Shown here: positions 5,741 through 6,069 of the stretch, in pieces
How the letters are laid out: each line of letters begins with the position of its first letter
Position numbering within the stretch: position 1 is the stretch's first letter
Assembly (NCBI GenBank): GCA_016779015.1
Contig: JADHOK010000081.1
Coordinates: forward strand, 1 to 6,069
Direction: 5' to 3'
DNA: 6,069 nucleotides
Source: PS1 clade bacterium
GTDB taxonomy: Bacteria > Pseudomonadota > Alphaproteobacteria > RS24
Notes under the pieces: generated by a model
Databases searched by the model: none
Told to the model about the DNA's origin: nothing
Seen by the model: the letters and a program-made list of their open reading frames with translations, nothing else
Translations under genes and position numbers: made by a program

Positions 5741-6067
5741 TCACCCTCTCAGCAGGAAAACCATGAACCCCATAACGGTGAGGACGACCGCTGTATTAGA
5801 CAAGGTCAGCATATTGAATTTGTGATTGACCGAGCCAAAACCGTCTTTTAAGCGCCATTCGAGGCGCGCTTCGGCTTGGCGAATACCGCCCTGCATATCG
5901 TCAATTTGCAGTCGCGTTTTCTGCGTCTGCTCACTGAATTCGCGGCGCAACTCGTTGGTCGCCGAAACAATGCGCCCATCCAACTCCACCCGCAGGCTGG
6001 CGTGGTCGGAGCCAAACCCGCCGCGCAAATCGGTAATATCCTGTTTGCTGGCCACTTGGCCCAGCAT
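5741..6067 (-). CDS. Small coiled-coil protein with C-terminal membrane segment, possibly incomplete at the N-terminus
   Basis: A 108-residue frame from ATG 6067, two bases from the window edge, so the true start could lie outside. Residues about 8-85 are rich in charged residues, Leu and Gln with heptad-like spacing (SKQDITDLRGGF, LRVELDGRIVSATNELRREF, RLQIDDMQGGIRQAEARLEWRL), which suggests a coiled coil. Residues about 88-106 are hydrophobic (LSNTAVVLTVMGFMVFLL) and end in RG, forming one membrane anchor at the very C-terminus, so the coiled-coil part is probably cytoplasmic with the tail in the inner membrane. The layout resembles short bacterial tail-anchored coiled-coil proteins (DUF1640-like or phage XhlA-like), but I do not recognise a specific family. 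It is on the same strand as the toxin-like gene, 182 bases upstream of it. The base composition is closer to the GC-rich left part than to the toxin gene. Confidence 0.65.
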   Translation of the reverse strand: MLGQVASKQDITDLRGGFGSDHASLRVELDGRIVSATNELRREFSEQTQKTRLQIDDMQGGIRQAEARLEWRLKDGFGSVNHKFNMLTLSNTAVVLTVMGFMVFLLRG

Positions 6068-6069
6068 GG

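Noticed and set aside
5502..5825. Plus-strand frame of 107 codons across the toxin leader and the tandem repeat
   Set aside because: It overlaps the toxin start, reads through the tandem repeat, has no convincing ribosome site and resembles no protein I know.

Overview
The window looks like chromosomal DNA of an alphaproteobacterium. The coding part at about 1-5000 is GC-rich. The group assignment rests on the divergent pair xseA / purD, on a DUF2093 gene directly downstream of xseA (a family I know only from alphaproteobacteria), and on the style of the proteins, such as the XseA tail ending GQGQLL and the M23 peptidase with an HLDW motif. I cannot place it at genus level.

Left arm (1-2517, minus strand): a compact, probably co-transcribed set in the order xseA (exonuclease VII large subunit), a 66-residue DUF2093 protein, and a secreted M23-family peptidase that runs off the left edge. 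DUF2093 follows xseA by 27 bases, and the peptidase start overlaps the DUF2093 stop by 17 bases. A 71-bp region (2518-2588) separates xseA from the divergent purD and must hold both promoters.

Middle (2589-4997, plus strand): purD (phosphoribosylamine--glycine ligase, purine synthesis), then, 36 bases later, a phosphotransferase of the ACAD10/ACAD11 N-terminal-domain type within the APH/choline-kinase fold. Its probable ribosome binding site is a run of eight G. A hairpin at 5021-5046 closes the unit and can also serve the opposite strand.

Right arm (4998-6069): visibly more AT-rich, with features of an accessory segment. It holds a lone PemK/MazF-type toxin-like gene on the minus strand with no antitoxin beside it, a leader whose reading frame is in phase with the toxin but interrupted by a stop, a 14-bp tandem repeat, and a small coiled-coil protein with one C-terminal membrane segment that touches the right edge. 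All six CTAG tetranucleotides of the window lie in 4994-5395.

Most of the window is ordinary housekeeping sequence. I do not see a clearly new multi-gene system. The parts most worth a second look are the 5050-5740 segment, the M23 zinc-site variant, and an A7 slippery site near the 3' end of xseA.
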